In this document: positions 14,138 through 19,835 of the stretch, piece by piece
How the letters are laid out: each line of letters begins with the position of its first letter
Numbering within the stretch: position 1 is the first letter of the stretch
From: a virus
DNA: 26,722 bases
Virus record (IMG/VR): IMGVR_UViG_3300030116_005413
Span: 1 to 26,722 of that record
Direction: 5' to 3' (one strand)
Position numbers and translations under genes: made by a program
Notes under the pieces: generated by a model
What the model was told of the DNA's origin: nothing
Databases searched by the model: none
Seen by the model: the letters and a program-made list of their open reading frames with translations, nothing else

Positions 14138-14363
14138 TTGTATTCCTTTCTTGCTTTTTTATACTCTTTATTTCTTTCTCAAATTGCTTATCTCTCTCTT
14201 TTTCACTTTTGTACCATACGCACTCATAATTATCTTGATCATCTTGAAACTCAATTCCAAAAATATATCCTTGATTATTATGTCCATAGTATTCTCCAAT
14301 ATCTTGTTCAACCCAATGTATTTTCAATACATCTACTATTGGATAAATTAAATGCTCACTCAT
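14130..14363 (-). CDS. Small protein of unknown function
   Basis: The 77-residue product has a beta-rich first part (HLIYPIVDVLKIHWVEQDIG, then GYIFGIEFQDDQDNYECVWYKS) and a charged C-terminal helix ending KKQERNTNE. The last six residues are encoded by the ribosome-site cassette of the following gene, so the reading frame runs through that cassette. It overlaps neighbours by 8 bases on each side. No family is recognised. Confidence 0.6.
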   Translation of the reverse strand: MSEHLIYPIVDVLKIHWVEQDIGEYYGHNNQGYIFGIEFQDDQDNYECVWYKSEKERDKQFEKEIKSIKKQERNTNE

Positions 14364-14529
14364 TTGTATTCCTTTCTTGGTTGTATTTATCTCTTAAATC
14401 TTCAATTATCTTAAAAGATAAATTTAAGTGTTCATTGTCATCAGAGATTTTAAACTCGTTTTGTATCTCTTGTAGTTCACAATGAATTACATTTAATAGT
14501 TCATCTATCTTAATCATTTGTATTCCTTT
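14133..14529 (-). repeat. Translation-start cassette AAAGGAATACAAATG, three copies
   Basis: On the minus strand CAAGAAAGGAATACAAATGA occurs at 14153-14134 and 14379-14360. A third copy, AAAGGAATACAAATGA, lies at 14529-14514. Each holds the Shine-Dalgarno and start codon of one gene, and the frame of the upstream gene runs through each one. Identity of spacer bases not needed for translation indicates duplication or recombination. Confidence 0.8.
14356..14517 (-). CDS. 53-residue helical protein of unknown function
   Basis: The frame reads MIKIDELLNVIHCELQEIQN, then SDDNEHLNLSFKIIEDLRDKYN and ends QERNTNE. The start is in ATGA overlap with the replication initiator gene and has AAAGGAATACAA as ribosome site. 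The stop is 8 bases inside the next gene. Its last seven residues are identical to the end of the next gene's product because both are read through copies of the same cassette. The product is helical and acidic. No family is recognised. Confidence 0.65.
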   Translation of the reverse strand: MIKIDELLNVIHCELQEIQNEFKISDDNEHLNLSFKIIEDLRDKYNQERNTNE

Positions 14530-15254
14530 GTAGGTTGTATTTGTTCATCACAACACGAAACATATAAATCTCTATATTCCGAAGTTGTCTTTGTTTGTTT
14601 GCATTTACGACATTGGTAAATATAAATCGGCTCGTCATCTGCAACTGATAATACTACCTCATCTGTCCACCTTTCTTGATTTAGATAAGTTTCAGGATTA
14701 GGTATATATTGTTGGTTTTGCCATTGATCCGATTTCTTTTGCAATTCTAAATTCTTTAATATTAAATCAATAGGATAATCATTTGAGTTAAATTTATCCT
14801 GTACTTTCTTCTTACCAACTTTCTTTGGATAATGCTCCCAAAATAAATCAAAATCTTTATTACTTTCTTTATTCTTACTTTCTTTCTTTCTTATAATAGG
14901 GTTAAGTCTGGGTTGGCTCTGGGTTGATTTAAAAGAATTGTAGGTATAGTATTCCACGATAATAATGTGGGTTATGTCTGGGTTGGATTTTACCTCAATC
15001 ATTTTAGCTTTTGCCAATTTATTTAAAAAAGTTCTTAATTGTTGCCTTGTCATATTATTTCTTTTAGCAAAGTTTCTCTGTGAGAATACGATTTCTCCTC
15101 TGTTAATCTCTACTATTTGATTGTTGATCAACATTGATGAGGACTTAATACTTGCCCTCATCAACATATCTATCCAACATTTTAAGTAAAGTGGATTATC
15201 CCATATCCAATTATCTTGGATTTTGCGATAGAGCTTTATGAATGAATTGTTCAA
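14514..15254 (-). CDS. Replication initiator, phage replisome-organizer-like (TTG start)
   Basis: The product has 246 residues. The N-terminus (SFIKLYRKIQDNWIWDNPLY.KCWIDMLMRA..., VEINRGEIVFSQRNFAKRNNMTRQQLRTFLNKLAKAKMIEV) is the winged-helix of phage replisome organizers that bind the origin. After a variable linker follows the helical block KDFDLFWEHYPKKVGKKKVQDKF...YIPNPETYLNQERW (~131-194), as in DnaD/helicase-loader-type proteins. The tail carries a short zinc-ribbon-like segment C-RK-C ... SCC (~214-237). TAA precedes the TTG immediately in frame and no ATG occurs before residue ~30, so TTG is the start. It overlaps the stop of a 22-codon frame as TTGA, suggesting translational coupling. 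Confidence 0.75.
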   Translation of the reverse strand: MNNSFIKLYRKIQDNWIWDNPLYLKCWIDMLMRASIKSSSMLINNQIVEINRGEIVFSQRNFAKRNNMTRQQLRTFLNKLAKAKMIEVKSNPDITHIIIVEYYTYNSFKSTQSQPRLNPIIRKKESKNKESNKDFDLFWEHYPKKVGKKKVQDKFNSNDYPIDLILKNLELQKKSDQWQNQQYIPNPETYLNQERWTDEVVLSVADDEPIYIYQCRKCKQTKTTSEYRDLYVSCCDEQIQPTKEYK

Positions 15255-15319
15255 TTAAATGTCGTATATGCTATAAGTGAACATAATACAAATACAAAAA
15301 GCCAAAACATTAATTCCAT
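15251..15319 (-). CDS. 22-residue membrane micropeptide
   Basis: The frame MELMFWLFVFVLCSLIAYTT-FN is almost one transmembrane helix. Its ATG overlaps the stop of the ERF-like gene (TAATG), its TGA overlaps the start of the initiator gene (TTGA), and a GAGG lies 9-12 bases before the ATG. It exactly fills the gap between two genes. It may be a real micropeptide, a coupling leader for the TTG-started gene, or both. Length gives no statistical support by itself. Confidence 0.5.
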   Translation of the reverse strand: MELMFWLFVFVLCSLIAYTTFN

Positions 15320-15921
15320 TATTTGCCCTCACTTTCTTTTAACATACTATCTAACCTTTTTTCCATTTCAAGTAAATCAATTAAAAGCATACCCTCACTT
15401 CTTTTTTTCAGAAATTCAATATTTTGTTGCTTAGTAATTAATCCTTTTTTCAAAGCCAATTCAGCTTTTTCAACAACTCGTTTAAAGTCTGTTGGTCTTC
15501 CCATAGCTTGTTCTTGTGCTTTTGTAGCTCGTAATACTTCTGTCGCAGACGCAACTCCATTATCTAATCCAATTCCCATAATGCCCAATGCTCTACCAAT
15601 AGCAGAAGTTTCGCAGTTTTCTAATGCACTTGTTTTATTAATAAATCCTTGCGTTGAAATTTCAGACGCACTACCACTATAAAATCTACTTCTAGTGTGT
15701 TCATCTGCTTCCATATCAAAGCTATATGGATACACTCTTGCAACAACTACATATCGTTCTGATTGTTTACCACTTAACTGATCTACACAAGTATCTCTTT
15801 CTAATACTTCTGTTTCAATATGTCCATCATAGTATTTATGAAAAGCTAATAACCTCTCATCAACAGGAACATACTCTTTATCCTTAATTAGTATAGTTTT
15901 TAATGCAAAATCCGTTTTCAT
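15319..15921 (-). CDS. ERF-like single-strand annealing protein
   Basis: The 200-residue product begins YVPVDERLLAFHKYY and carries a core FSG-like strand block (RYVVVARVYP, SGSASEIST) followed by GFINKTSALENCETSAIGR-ALGIMGIGLDNGVASATEV (residues ~93-129). The T.A...A.G.ALG..GIG...D.G.ASA.EV pattern is the conserved region I associate with ERF/Rad52-type phage annealing proteins. The C-terminal third is a Lys/Glu helix. It would promote annealing of single strands during replication or end joining. The ribosome site is GAGGAG. Neighbouring replication initiator and nuclease genes support the role. The family call is moderate, since ERF proteins are diverse. Confidence 0.6.
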   Translation of the reverse strand: MKTDFALKTILIKDKEYVPVDERLLAFHKYYDGHIETEVLERDTCVDQLSGKQSERYVVVARVYPYSFDMEADEHTRSRFYSGSASEISTQGFINKTSALENCETSAIGRALGIMGIGLDNGVASATEVLRATKAQEQAMGRPTDFKRVVEKAELALKKGLITKQQNIEFLKKRSEGMLLIDLLEMEKRLDSMLKESEGK

Positions 15922-16031
15922 TTTCTTTTCTCCTCTACTCTTAATAATAACTCTGCTATATCTTCTTCCGACATAACTTCGTAAGTTTGTAGTTGTTCAA
16001 TTAACCAATTCAATATTTTTGTATCACTCAT
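15918..16031 (-). CDS. 37-residue acidic helical protein
   Basis: The frame MSDTKILNWLIEQLQTYEVM followed by SEEDIAELLLRVEEKRK starts 8 bases after AAAGGA and ends in ATGA overlap with the ERF-like gene. The tight ATGA junction and good ribosome site are the evidence. It is probably one or two amphipathic helices. No family is recognised. Confidence 0.6.
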   Translation of the reverse strand: MSDTKILNWLIEQLQTYEVMSEEDIAELLLRVEEKRK

Positions 16032-16045
16032 TTTCGTTCCTTTCC

Positions 16046-16243
16046 TTAATTAAATAATTGTTCATAAGTTTGCCCTGTTATATAACAGATAGCCAATTTT
16101 GAATTTGTTGGTATCTTACCTGCTCGTTTCCAACGATTTATAGATACCTCGTGAACTTCTAGTCTGCGTGATAACCAAGCTTGACTGCGTTCATTGGTAT
16201 CTAACCAGATCTGTACCATATACCAATCATTATCTTTACTCAT
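16046..16243 (-). CDS. Cro-like helix-turn-helix regulator
   Basis: The 65-residue product is a compact helix-turn-helix: QIWLDTNERSQAWLSRRLEV (helices 1-2), VSINRWKRAGKIPTNSKLAI (recognition helix and turn), then ITGQTYEQLF. The pattern 'S.AWLSRRL.V....I.RW..G..P' matches XRE/Cro-type repressors that bind short operators as dimers. It may control the early operons. It overlaps the end of the upstream gene by 8 bases. No lysogeny genes (integrase, long CI-like repressor) are seen, so a lytic early-to-late switch is more likely than immunity. Confidence 0.75.
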   Translation of the reverse strand: MSKDNDWYMVQIWLDTNERSQAWLSRRLEVHEVSINRWKRAGKIPTNSKLAICYITGQTYEQLFN

Positions 16244-16469
16244 CTTTTTCTCCTAACTTATCAAGCAATTCGCTTACCATATCTGATCCTAACTCTGATA
16301 ATGTATCCATAAATGACTGGTCAACTCTCCACATTTTTAAAGATAATTCGTCGTCGCTTGTTTTTTCTAATAGTTTCATATATTTATCAAGTTCTTTTTT
16401 ATCGTAATCATATTGTCTTTGAATTTCTTCTTCAATATAACCCCTATCTATTTTTAACTGACTATCCAT
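16236..16469 (-). CDS. Acidic coiled-coil protein of unknown function
   Basis: The 77-residue product is nearly all charged helix (IDRGYIEEEIQRQYDYDKKELDKYMKLLEK) with a second helix DQSFMDTLSELGSDMVSELLDKLGEKDE. The start at 16469 overlaps the upstream stop as TAATG and has AAAGGAGAG before it. An in-frame ATG eight codons earlier is less likely because it would lie within the upstream gene without a ribosome site. It is coupled to the Cro-like gene. No family is recognised. Confidence 0.6.
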   Translation of the reverse strand: MDSQLKIDRGYIEEEIQRQYDYDKKELDKYMKLLEKTSDDELSLKMWRVDQSFMDTLSELGSDMVSELLDKLGEKDE

Positions 16470-16669
16470 TATTTCTCTCCTTTGTCTTTCCAACCTGTTT
16501 CAATCGCACTTGCAACTAATTGAGATAATGTCAAGTGCGAATTTGATTTATAATCATAGTAGGTTAAATCCCCACTATCGCAATTATCAACATATTGTAT
16601 TTCTGCAATATCTTTTACTTTTAAATGTCTTATCATTGAGTTTATTTGTTTGTCTGTATATTCTTTCAT
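16469..16669 (-). CDS. Small protein of unknown function
   Basis: The 66-residue product reads EYTDKQINSMIRHLKVKDIA, IQYVDNCDSGDLTYYDYKS and LSQLVASAIETGW. It has a strong ribosome site GGAGG ten bases upstream and TAATG coupling to the next gene. The mixed helix-strand-helix pattern suggests a folded domain. No family is recognised. Confidence 0.6.
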   Translation of the reverse strand: MKEYTDKQINSMIRHLKVKDIAEIQYVDNCDSGDLTYYDYKSNSHLTLSQLVASAIETGWKDKGEK

Positions 16670-16671
16670 TA

Positions 16672-16962
16672 TTAATCCTCCAATGGTTTGAAATCTGTAT
16701 GTTCTTTACATTTAGGATCGCCACATAAACCAAAATGCTCTCCGTCAAATTCGTGTATGTTCCCTAATGCACTAGCACCACAACAAGTAGATAATAACTC
16801 TTTATCATCATCTTCTTCTTCTTCTTCTTGTTGTTTAATTTTATCTTGCTCAATAAAGAAGTCTATGTTTTCTTCTATTTGATCTTTTGTATAACCCTCT
16901 GTGATTATATCTACTTTTTTACCAATCATATCTAACTGCTTAATTATCTTTTGCTTGTTCAT
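16672..16962 (-). CDS. Zinc-ribbon-like protein with acidic linker
   Basis: The 96-residue product has a helical N-terminus (KIIKQLDMIGKKVDIITEGY), an acidic stretch (QEEEEEDDDKE, ~45-55) and a Cys-rich C-terminus: STCCGASALGNIHEF, then GLCGDPKCKEHTDF. The C-C-G-A ... C-G-x-P-x-C-x-E-H layout is one I know from small marine phage proteins and should bind one zinc. Function is unknown; DNA or RNA contact is inferred from the ribbon. It overlaps the upstream gene by 23 bases. Confidence 0.65.
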   Translation of the reverse strand: MNKQKIIKQLDMIGKKVDIITEGYTKDQIEENIDFFIEQDKIKQQEEEEEDDDKELLSTCCGASALGNIHEFDGEHFGLCGDPKCKEHTDFKPLED

Positions 16963-17206
16963 CTTCTACCTCATCAAATATATGTGTTTCTAATTGTTCT
17001 ATTTGAAACATTTCAAGAGTTTCTTGATTTTGTTCTGATATATTTCCATCTTCATCAATTACATCATCATCTCTTTGAGAATTATTTTGTTCTAACCATT
17101 TGTCTAAATTATTAGTTATAGCGACAAAATGTTTTTCTCTTTGATGTTCCCAACTTATTATATATAAGTCGTCTTTACTTTTTCTTTTATATGTTTCTTC
17201 TATCAT
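16940..17206 (-). CDS. Small acidic protein of unknown function
   Basis: The 88-residue product has a beta-rich start (IEETYKRKSKDDLYIISWEHQREKHFVAITN) and a very acidic end (NQETLEMFQIEQLETHIFDEVEDEQAKDN). The start at 17206 overlaps the upstream TAA as TAATG with GAGGG before it; an ATG 19 codons earlier would sit inside the upstream gene. The acidic tail could imitate DNA, as many anti-restriction proteins do, but this is speculation. No family is recognised. Confidence 0.55.
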   Translation of the reverse strand: MIEETYKRKSKDDLYIISWEHQREKHFVAITNNLDKWLEQNNSQRDDDVIDEDGNISEQNQETLEMFQIEQLETHIFDEVEDEQAKDN

Positions 17207-17574
17207 TATTCTATGCCCTCGTTCATTTCGTTTAGTTTGTTTGCAATAGTAAGTTTTATCCATCTTTCAAAGCCGTAAACCATACTATTAGTAGAGCCAA
17301 TATTAAACTCTACTTCCTCGTCTAACTTCCAAAAATCTACTGGTTTGATACCATCGTGATCATATAAGGTAGTATGTTTCCAATCATATAAAGTAATAGG
17401 TGTTCCAGTTCCAGTATGTTCAAAAAAATATTCTCCTGATACTTTATAACCATCAGAAACCATAGGTTTACCAAATACTAATAATAACTCTATTGGTTTT
17501 AATTTTACTTCACTAAATTTACTTGTTCCCCCAGTTTCAATATTAGGGTTTATTCTGTATTCATTTACTTTCAT
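17206..17574 (-). CDS. Conserved-looking phage protein of unknown function
   Basis: The 122-residue product contains a strand-rich core with the pattern ELLLVFGKPMVSDGYKVSGEYFF, then TPITLYDWKHTTLYD and VEFNIGSTNS...FERWIKLTI. I recognise the combination FG.P...D.YKV.GEY.F ... TLYDWK.T.LYD ... F.IG....F..W from proteins of marine phages and large viruses, where it is uncharacterised. No nuclease or DNA-binding motif is evident. It starts from the AAGGAGAACAAATGAA cassette that is also used by the gene at 18259. Confidence 0.6.
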   Translation of the reverse strand: MKVNEYRINPNIETGGTSKFSEVKLKPIELLLVFGKPMVSDGYKVSGEYFFEHTGTGTPITLYDWKHTTLYDHDGIKPVDFWKLDEEVEFNIGSTNSMVYGFERWIKLTIANKLNEMNEGIE

Positions 17575-17597
17575 TTGTTCTCCTTGTTTGTAAAAAA

Positions 17598-17630
17598 ATC
17601 TGCTAATTCATATATTCATCTGCTAATTCA
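17598..17630. repeat. 13-bp direct repeat at gene end
   Basis: ATCTGCTAATTCA occurs at 17598-17610 and 17618-17630, a tandem period of 20 bases. One copy encodes ELAD at the end of the coiled-coil gene, and the other contains its stop codon in a shifted frame. A small local duplication created the present C-terminus. Confidence 0.6.
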
Positions 17631-17827
17631 AATATATCTAATCTCACTTGTTGATTTTTTAATTTTCTTCTTTTTACTTCTTTCTTTTTATGTAATTTTT
17701 CTAAACTTTTATCACTCCAAGCCCTATCAATTTTCATTTCAAGTTCTTTAATTTCATCTTTTAGTTCTAATTTTCTTTTTCTAAGATGTTTAATTGTTGT
17801 TTTAATGTTTTTAGATGTTTTGCTCAC
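17603..17827 (-). CDS. Basic coiled-coil protein (GTG start)
   Basis: The 74-residue product is one long helix rich in Lys and Glu: KTTIKHLRKRKLELKDEIKEL, EMKIDRAWSDKSLEKLHKKK. A coiled-coil dimer is likely. It starts with GTG and has AAAGGAAAA as ribosome site. The last residues come from a local 13-bp duplication. The first ~17 bases overlap a 19-codon frame read from the previous gene's end. No family is recognised. Confidence 0.6.
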   Translation of the reverse strand: MSKTSKNIKTTIKHLRKRKLELKDEIKELEMKIDRAWSDKSLEKLHKKKEVKRRKLKNQQVRLDIFELADEYMN

Positions 17828-17870
17828 TTGTTTTCCTTTCTAAATGCTGAATAATTTTTTCTTTACTCAT
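17811..17870 (-). CDS. 19-codon frame, possible leader peptide
   Basis: MSKEKIIQHLERKTSEQNI starts in ATGA overlap with the preceding gene and ends 17 bases inside the GTG-started gene. It may only keep ribosomes moving to the weak GTG start. Support is limited to the junction. Confidence 0.35.
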   Translation of the reverse strand: MSKEKIIQHLERKTSEQNI

Positions 17871-18259
17871 TTTATACCATTTTCCCTTTCATATTGTTCA
17901 ATTTCTAACATTTCCTCGTAATCTTCTTCTAGTTTTCTTCTCAACCTGTCATCACGATCCTTTTCTCCTTCTTCTATCTTTTTTCCATAATGTCCATTAC
18001 TTTCATCAAGAGTAATAATGATTTGTTCGTTATCAATCCACATTTCGTAAGAAAAAAATATTTCTTCTTTATTACCAACACAATCAACTCTTTGAAATTT
18101 TATTGGCTTATAACTATCTACAATTTCATCAGAACATTCTTTTTCAATATCTCTTAAAGTAAGATGTGCAGTTCCCCTTTCAAAATAATAATCGCCGACC
18201 TTTTTAAGTTCTTTGATTTTATTATCAATCCACTCTTTCATTTTTTTATCTTCGTTCAT
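17867..18259 (-). CDS. Acidic protein of unknown function, first long gene of left operon
   Basis: The 130-residue product has a helical start (EWIDNKIKELKKVGDYYFERG), a central strand region (VDCVGNKEEIFFSYEMWIDNEQIIITLDESNG) and a charged C-terminal helix (DRDDRLRRKLEEDYEEMLEIEQYE). It follows the AAGGAGAACAAATGAA cassette, and its start overlaps the stop of a 49-codon frame (ATGA). It lies next to the operon promoter, so it should be an early product. No family is recognised. Confidence 0.6.
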   Translation of the reverse strand: MNEDKKMKEWIDNKIKELKKVGDYYFERGTAHLTLRDIEKECSDEIVDSYKPIKFQRVDCVGNKEEIFFSYEMWIDNEQIIITLDESNGHYGKKIEEGEKDRDDRLRRKLEEDYEEMLEIEQYERENGIK

Positions 18260-18405
18260 TTGTTCTCCTTGTTTGTTATTCTAATATAATTATGGACATA
18301 GCTATAATGTGATTTAACTGATAGGGTATATATTAATGAGATATATGAAGATATAGCTATGCCCAATATAATATAATTCTTGATCCTGTTTGTTTTAATA
18401 TTCAT
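18256..18405 (-). CDS. 49-residue single-pass membrane protein
   Basis: The frame MNIKTNRIKNYIILGIAISS then YISLIYTLSVKSHYSYVHNYI has one clear transmembrane helix (~11-30) with positive residues before it. It starts 16 bases after the -10 box of the promoter at 18421-18448 and ends in ATGA overlap with the next gene. Its ribosome site is weak (ACAAG). A long inverted repeat lies inside it. It is the first gene of the left minus-strand operon, so it is expected to be among the earliest expressed. No family is recognised. Confidence 0.55.
   Translation of the reverse strand: MNIKTNRIKNYIILGIAISSYISLIYTLSVKSHYSYVHNYIRITNKENK
18293..18365. repeat. 14-bp inverted repeat within first gene of left operon
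   Basis: TGGACATAGCTATA (18293-18306) and TATAGCTATGCCCA (18352-18365) are inverted copies with one mismatch, which becomes a G-U pair in the minus-strand transcript. The loop is 45 bases. It begins about 50 bases after the expected transcription start. Confidence 0.65.
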
Positions 18406-18558
18406 CTTGTTTGTATAGACATTATAAGCATAATATTTGAAATATCAAAATATTAAATTTACCCTGTGAGATATAATATAAAACCCTTTGTATAATAATA
18501 TAAATATAAGTAATTTTAATTCCTTTCTATGTTCATTATAGAAACCTTGTTTGTTATG
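18406..18558. other. Inter-operon gap
   Basis: Apart from the promoter, this AT-rich stretch holds no gene. On the minus strand around 18550-18536 it contains AAGGTTTCTATAATG, a degenerate look-alike of the AAGGAAACTATAAAATG start cassette, followed by only six codons and a stop. It may be the remnant of a lost small gene. Confidence 0.4.
18421..18448 (-). promoter_or_regulatory. Sigma70-type promoter for left minus-strand operon
   Basis: On the minus strand TTGATA (18448-18443) is followed after 16 bases by TATAAT (18426-18421), a full -10 consensus and 5/6 -35. It lies in the gap between the terminator of the right operon and the first gene of the left operon, with transcription leftward. 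Confidence 0.65.
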
Positions 18559-18587
18559 AAAAAGGGATCTTAATTGATCCCTTTTTT
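18559..18587. terminator. Strong intrinsic terminator, bidirectional
   Basis: AAAAAGGGATC-TTAATT-GATCCCTTTTT forms an 11-bp perfect stem with a 6-base loop and T runs on both strands. On the minus strand it directly follows the stop at 18592 and should end the right-hand operon of tiny genes. Confidence 0.9.
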
Positions 18588-18591
18588 GTTT

Positions 18592-18786
18592 TTAATTAAT
18601 GTTTAAATCTTTTTCATCAATATAAGGATTTAAATCATTTAATACTTTTTCAACCCTGTTTTTTATTGTCTTTTTACATTGTATTAACTCATCATTTGTT
18701 AATTGTTCAAAGTTGCAATTTATTTCTTCTGTTTCGTTCCATATATCAACCAGTATTGATTTATTAATTATTATCTTTTCTTTCAT
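18592..18786 (-). CDS. Small protein of unknown function, last gene of right operon
   Basis: The 64-residue helical product reads KEKIIINKSILVDIWNETEE, then FEQLTNDELIQCKKTIKNRVEKVLNDL. The start at 18786 follows AGGAGAAAAA at good distance; a start six codons upstream would overlap the previous stop and remove this site. It is followed by the terminator at 18559-18587. No family is recognised. Confidence 0.6.
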   Translation of the reverse strand: MKEKIIINKSILVDIWNETEEINCNFEQLTNDELIQCKKTIKNRVEKVLNDLNPYIDEKDLNIN

Positions 18787-18794
18787 TTTTTCTC

Positions 18795-18998
18795 CTATAT
18801 GCACTCTATATCTTCTTGTTCCTTAAATTCTCTTATGCACATTTTAGCAATTTCATAAGATCCATTTGCAAATTTATCATTATAAGTTTTTACAAATTTA
18901 TCCCATTGTTTGTTAGTTAGTTCTTCGCCTATTTGTTCTTTACCAAAAAATTCAAATATAACATTTTCTTTTTTTAGCAATTTTATTATTTCGTTCAT
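18795..18998 (-). CDS. Small protein of unknown function with start cassette
   Basis: The 67-residue product reads NEIIKLLKKENVIFEFFGKE, LTNKQWDKFVKTYNDKFANG and IAKMCIREFKEQEDIECI, an alpha-beta mix. It starts from the perfect AAGGAAACTATAAAATG cassette (copy 1) and overlaps the upstream gene by ATGA. No family is recognised. Confidence 0.6.
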   Translation of the reverse strand: MNEIIKLLKKENVIFEFFGKEQIGEELTNKQWDKFVKTYNDKFANGSYEIAKMCIREFKEQEDIECI

Positions 18999-19168
18999 TT
19001 TATAGTTTCCTTATGTTGTTTTAATAATGACTTCCATATATAGTTTACCTTTGCTCTATCTTTTTTATTAGTATAAAAATTAAAAAAAGCAACGTGAAAT
19101 AAATCTTCTTGACAAATATAATACTCATAATCACTATCAATATTATCTGATCTTTTTTTATATTTCAT
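18995..19168 (-). CDS. 57-residue protein ending in the start cassette
   Basis: The frame MKYKKRSDNIDSDYEYYICQ, then EDLFHVAFFNFYTNKKDRAK and VNYIWKSLLKQHKETIK starts from cassette copy 2. It ends in ATGA overlap, its last residues KETIK being encoded by cassette copy 1. The aromatic-rich core (YEYYICQEDLFHVAFFNFY) suggests a compact fold. No family is recognised. Confidence 0.65.
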   Translation of the reverse strand: MKYKKRSDNIDSDYEYYICQEDLFHVAFFNFYTNKKDRAKVNYIWKSLLKQHKETIK

Positions 19169-19188
19169 TTTATAGTTTCCTTATGTCG

Positions 19189-19452
19189 TTAATCATCTAA
19201 TCTTATTAATGTATTTTCATTAATATCTTTAAAAGGTTTCCAAATATTATTTGTTTTCCTTAGTATTAAATTAAACTCTACATCACCAAATATAACAAAA
19301 GCAACATCACCAACCCAACTTGGACAATCAGAAATATAATTTCTTATTATTGCTATACGATCTGTGTCAATATATATATCATCTTTATTAAGATTATAAT
19401 GTTTATATATTGCTTTTGATATAGATGAAATTTCATCTTTTTTAGGTTTCAT
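19189..19452 (-). CDS. Small protein of unknown function
   Basis: The 87-residue product has a helix (EISSISKAIYKHYNL) followed by strands (DDIYIDTDRIAIIRNYI, WVGDVAFVIFGDVEFNLILRK). It resembles a small alpha/beta domain. It starts from cassette copy 3 and is followed by a 20-base gap. No family is recognised. Confidence 0.6.
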   Translation of the reverse strand: MKPKKDEISSISKAIYKHYNLNKDDIYIDTDRIAIIRNYISDCPSWVGDVAFVIFGDVEFNLILRKTNNIWKPFKDINENTLIRLDD

Positions 19453-19469
19453 TTTATAGTTTCCTTGTG

Positions 19470-19661
19470 TTAATTGTTATTTATAATTGGTTTTTTATTA
19501 TTGGTAAATATAGAATTTAATAAGATAGTTCTATCTTGTTTGTTTTTAAACTCTAATTTTATATAATATTGATTTGAATTATACCTGTCAAATTCTCGTG
19601 TTGAATAATCTACATTATAATTATCATCAAAATATATATATTCTGTTATTTTGTTTTCCAT
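19470..19661 (-). CDS. Small Asn/Tyr-rich protein
   Basis: The 63-residue product reads ENKITEYIYFDDNYNVDYST, REFDRYNSNQYYIKLEFKNK, RTILLNSIFTNNKKP. It is probably a short beta domain. It starts from cassette copy 4. No family is recognised; the AT-rich codons inflate Asn, Ile, Tyr and Lys. Confidence 0.55.
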   Translation of the reverse strand: MENKITEYIYFDDNYNVDYSTREFDRYNSNQYYIKLEFKNKQDRTILLNSIFTNNKKPIINNN

Positions 19662-19662
19662 T

Positions 19663-19815
19663 TTATAGTTTCCTTTGCTTGTTTTTAAATATTGTTTTTA
19701 TTTCTTGTTCTTGATCTTTGCTTGTTATTTTCTCAATATTATATATTGTTTCATTGTTATATGTTCCAATAGGTACATTAATATAATATGATGAGAACTT
19801 ATTATCTTTTTTCAT
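19663..19815 (-). CDS. 50-residue protein of unknown function
   Basis: The frame MKKDNKFSSYYINVPIGTYN, then ETIYNIEKITSKDQEQEIKTIFKNKQRKL starts from cassette copy 5. The frame is open back to 19869, but the upstream part overlaps a convincing 30-codon gene in another frame and lacks a ribosome site, so the shorter form is preferred. No family is recognised. Confidence 0.6.
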   Translation of the reverse strand: MKKDNKFSSYYINVPIGTYNNETIYNIEKITSKDQEQEIKTIFKNKQRKL

Positions 19816-19835
19816 TTTATAGTTTCCTTGTATTG

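Larger units (their letters stand above)
17570..18276 (-). repeat. Translation-start cassette AAGGAGAACAAATGAA, two copies
   Basis: ACAAACAAGGAGAACAAATG is identical upstream of the genes starting at 17574 and 18259 (minus strand, 17591-17570 and 18276-18255). It contains Shine-Dalgarno, spacer and start codon. The related core ACAAACAAGG recurs elsewhere in the window. Confidence 0.75.
18996..19829 (-). repeat. Start cassette AAGGAAACTATAAAATG, five identical copies
   Basis: The 17-base element is found on the minus strand at 19012-18996, 19182-19166, 19466-19450, 19675-19659 and 19829-19813. Each contains Shine-Dalgarno AAGGA, an invariant spacer and the ATG of one tiny gene. Related variants with AGGGTTT(T)A(T)AAATG precede the genes starting at 19928, 20672 and 21092. 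Confidence 0.92.

Noticed and set aside
13737-14485. Plus-strand frames rich in Phe/Leu/Ser opposite the minus-strand small genes
   Set aside because: They are antisense shadows of AT-rich coding sequence, without ribosome sites, and the minus-strand genes show coupled junctions.
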